Shown here piece after piece: positions 5,564-5,695 of a stretch of 5,695 nucleotides of DNA. A program made the translations under genes and the position numbers. Where the stretch lies: assembly GCA_030050125.1 (NCBI GenBank), contig JASIJN010000130.1, positions 1 to 5,695 on the forward strand. The letters are read 5' to 3'. This DNA comes from Streptosporangiaceae bacterium. GTDB lineage: Bacteria; Actinomycetota; Actinomycetes; Streptosporangiales; Streptosporangiaceae. Below the pieces are notes generated by a model. The model saw only the letters and a program-made list of their open reading frames with translations. It did not search any database and had not been told where the DNA came from. Numbering within the stretch: position 1 is the first letter of the stretch; every line of letters begins with the position of its first letter.

Positions 5564-5695
5564 TCAGTCGATCCGCACGTTGTCCGCGGTGTCGTCGGGG
5601 GAACTCGGCCGCGGGCTGCCCGCAGCGTGCCGGGCGCCCTCGCCGGCCCCGGCCGGACGGCCCGGCGCATCGGCCTCGGGCTGGCCGTTCGCGGG
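5564..5695 (-). CDS. C-terminal end of an unidentified convergent gene
   Basis: Reading in from the right edge on the minus strand, 43 codons run without a stop to a TGA at 5564-5566, ending in TADNVRID. About nine in ten codons end in G or C, as expected for a coding frame in this genome. The translated tail is hydrophilic and rich in Pro, Ala, Gly and charged residues, typical of a disordered C-terminal extension; no domain is visible. The start lies outside the window. It faces ppx tail to tail with the hairpin between them. Function is unknown, and chance openness in GC-rich DNA is not excluded. Confidence 0.55.
   Translation of the reverse strand, partial: PANGQPEADAPGRPAGAGEGARHAAGSPRPSSPDDTADNVRID

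Noticed and set aside
5107..5670. 187-codon minus-strand frame overlapping the ppx 3' end and the right-edge gene
   Set aside because: It lies mostly antisense to ppx and crosses the hairpin; the other minus-strand frame ending at 5564 has better coding bias at the edge.
1..5695. CRISPR array, transposon, phage module, toxin-antitoxin or RNA gene
   Set aside because: I found no regularly repeated units, transposase or integrase motifs, small paired genes or tRNA-like structures on either strand.

Overview
The window is very GC-rich DNA with strong GC bias at third codon positions, an open reading frame on nearly every stretch and short intergenic gaps. This suggests a chromosomal segment from a high-GC actinomycete. 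The Ppx/GppA protein closely resembles the mycobacterial Ppx1 type (Rv0496), which supports Actinomycetota; I cannot name a genus.

Layout. Positions 1-1472 (minus) hold most of a MurJ/MviN-family lipid-linked oligosaccharide flippase, cut off at its C-terminus by the window edge. It is translated directly after a Gfo/Idh/MocA sugar dehydrogenase (1482-2669, minus): the Shine-Dalgarno of the flippase gene overlaps the stop codon of the dehydrogenase gene, so the two form a tight operon. Positions 2670-2830 are a non-coding leader with a possible promoter, three TCCGGA hexamers about 40 bp apart and a possible terminator for the gene upstream. Positions 2831-3694 (minus) encode an exported or membrane-anchored protein with a lysozyme/SLT-like domain. 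Positions 3695-3796 are a short gap with two inverted repeats. Positions 3797-4549 (minus) encode a tandem DUF427 protein. Divergent from it, 35 bp away, is a short-form Ppx/GppA exopolyphosphatase (4585-5526, plus), probably translated from a leaderless mRNA. A 13-bp-stem hairpin that includes the ppx stop codon separates it from the C-terminal end of a convergent minus-strand gene running off the right edge (5564-5695).

How the genes fit together. The dehydrogenase and flippase plausibly act in one cell-envelope or polysaccharide pathway: NAD-dependent modification of a (nucleotide) sugar, then transfer of a lipid-linked product across the membrane. The flippase keeps the two N-terminal arginines of the MurJ family but appears to lack several residues essential in E. 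coli MurJ, so it may be a paralogue with another substrate. The lysozyme-like protein would act on the wall outside the membrane. Ppx handles polyphosphate or (p)ppGpp, and DUF427 has no firm function. I see no CRISPR array, transposon, phage gene, tRNA or rRNA. Apart from the dehydrogenase-flippase pair, the region looks like ordinary actinobacterial chromosome.
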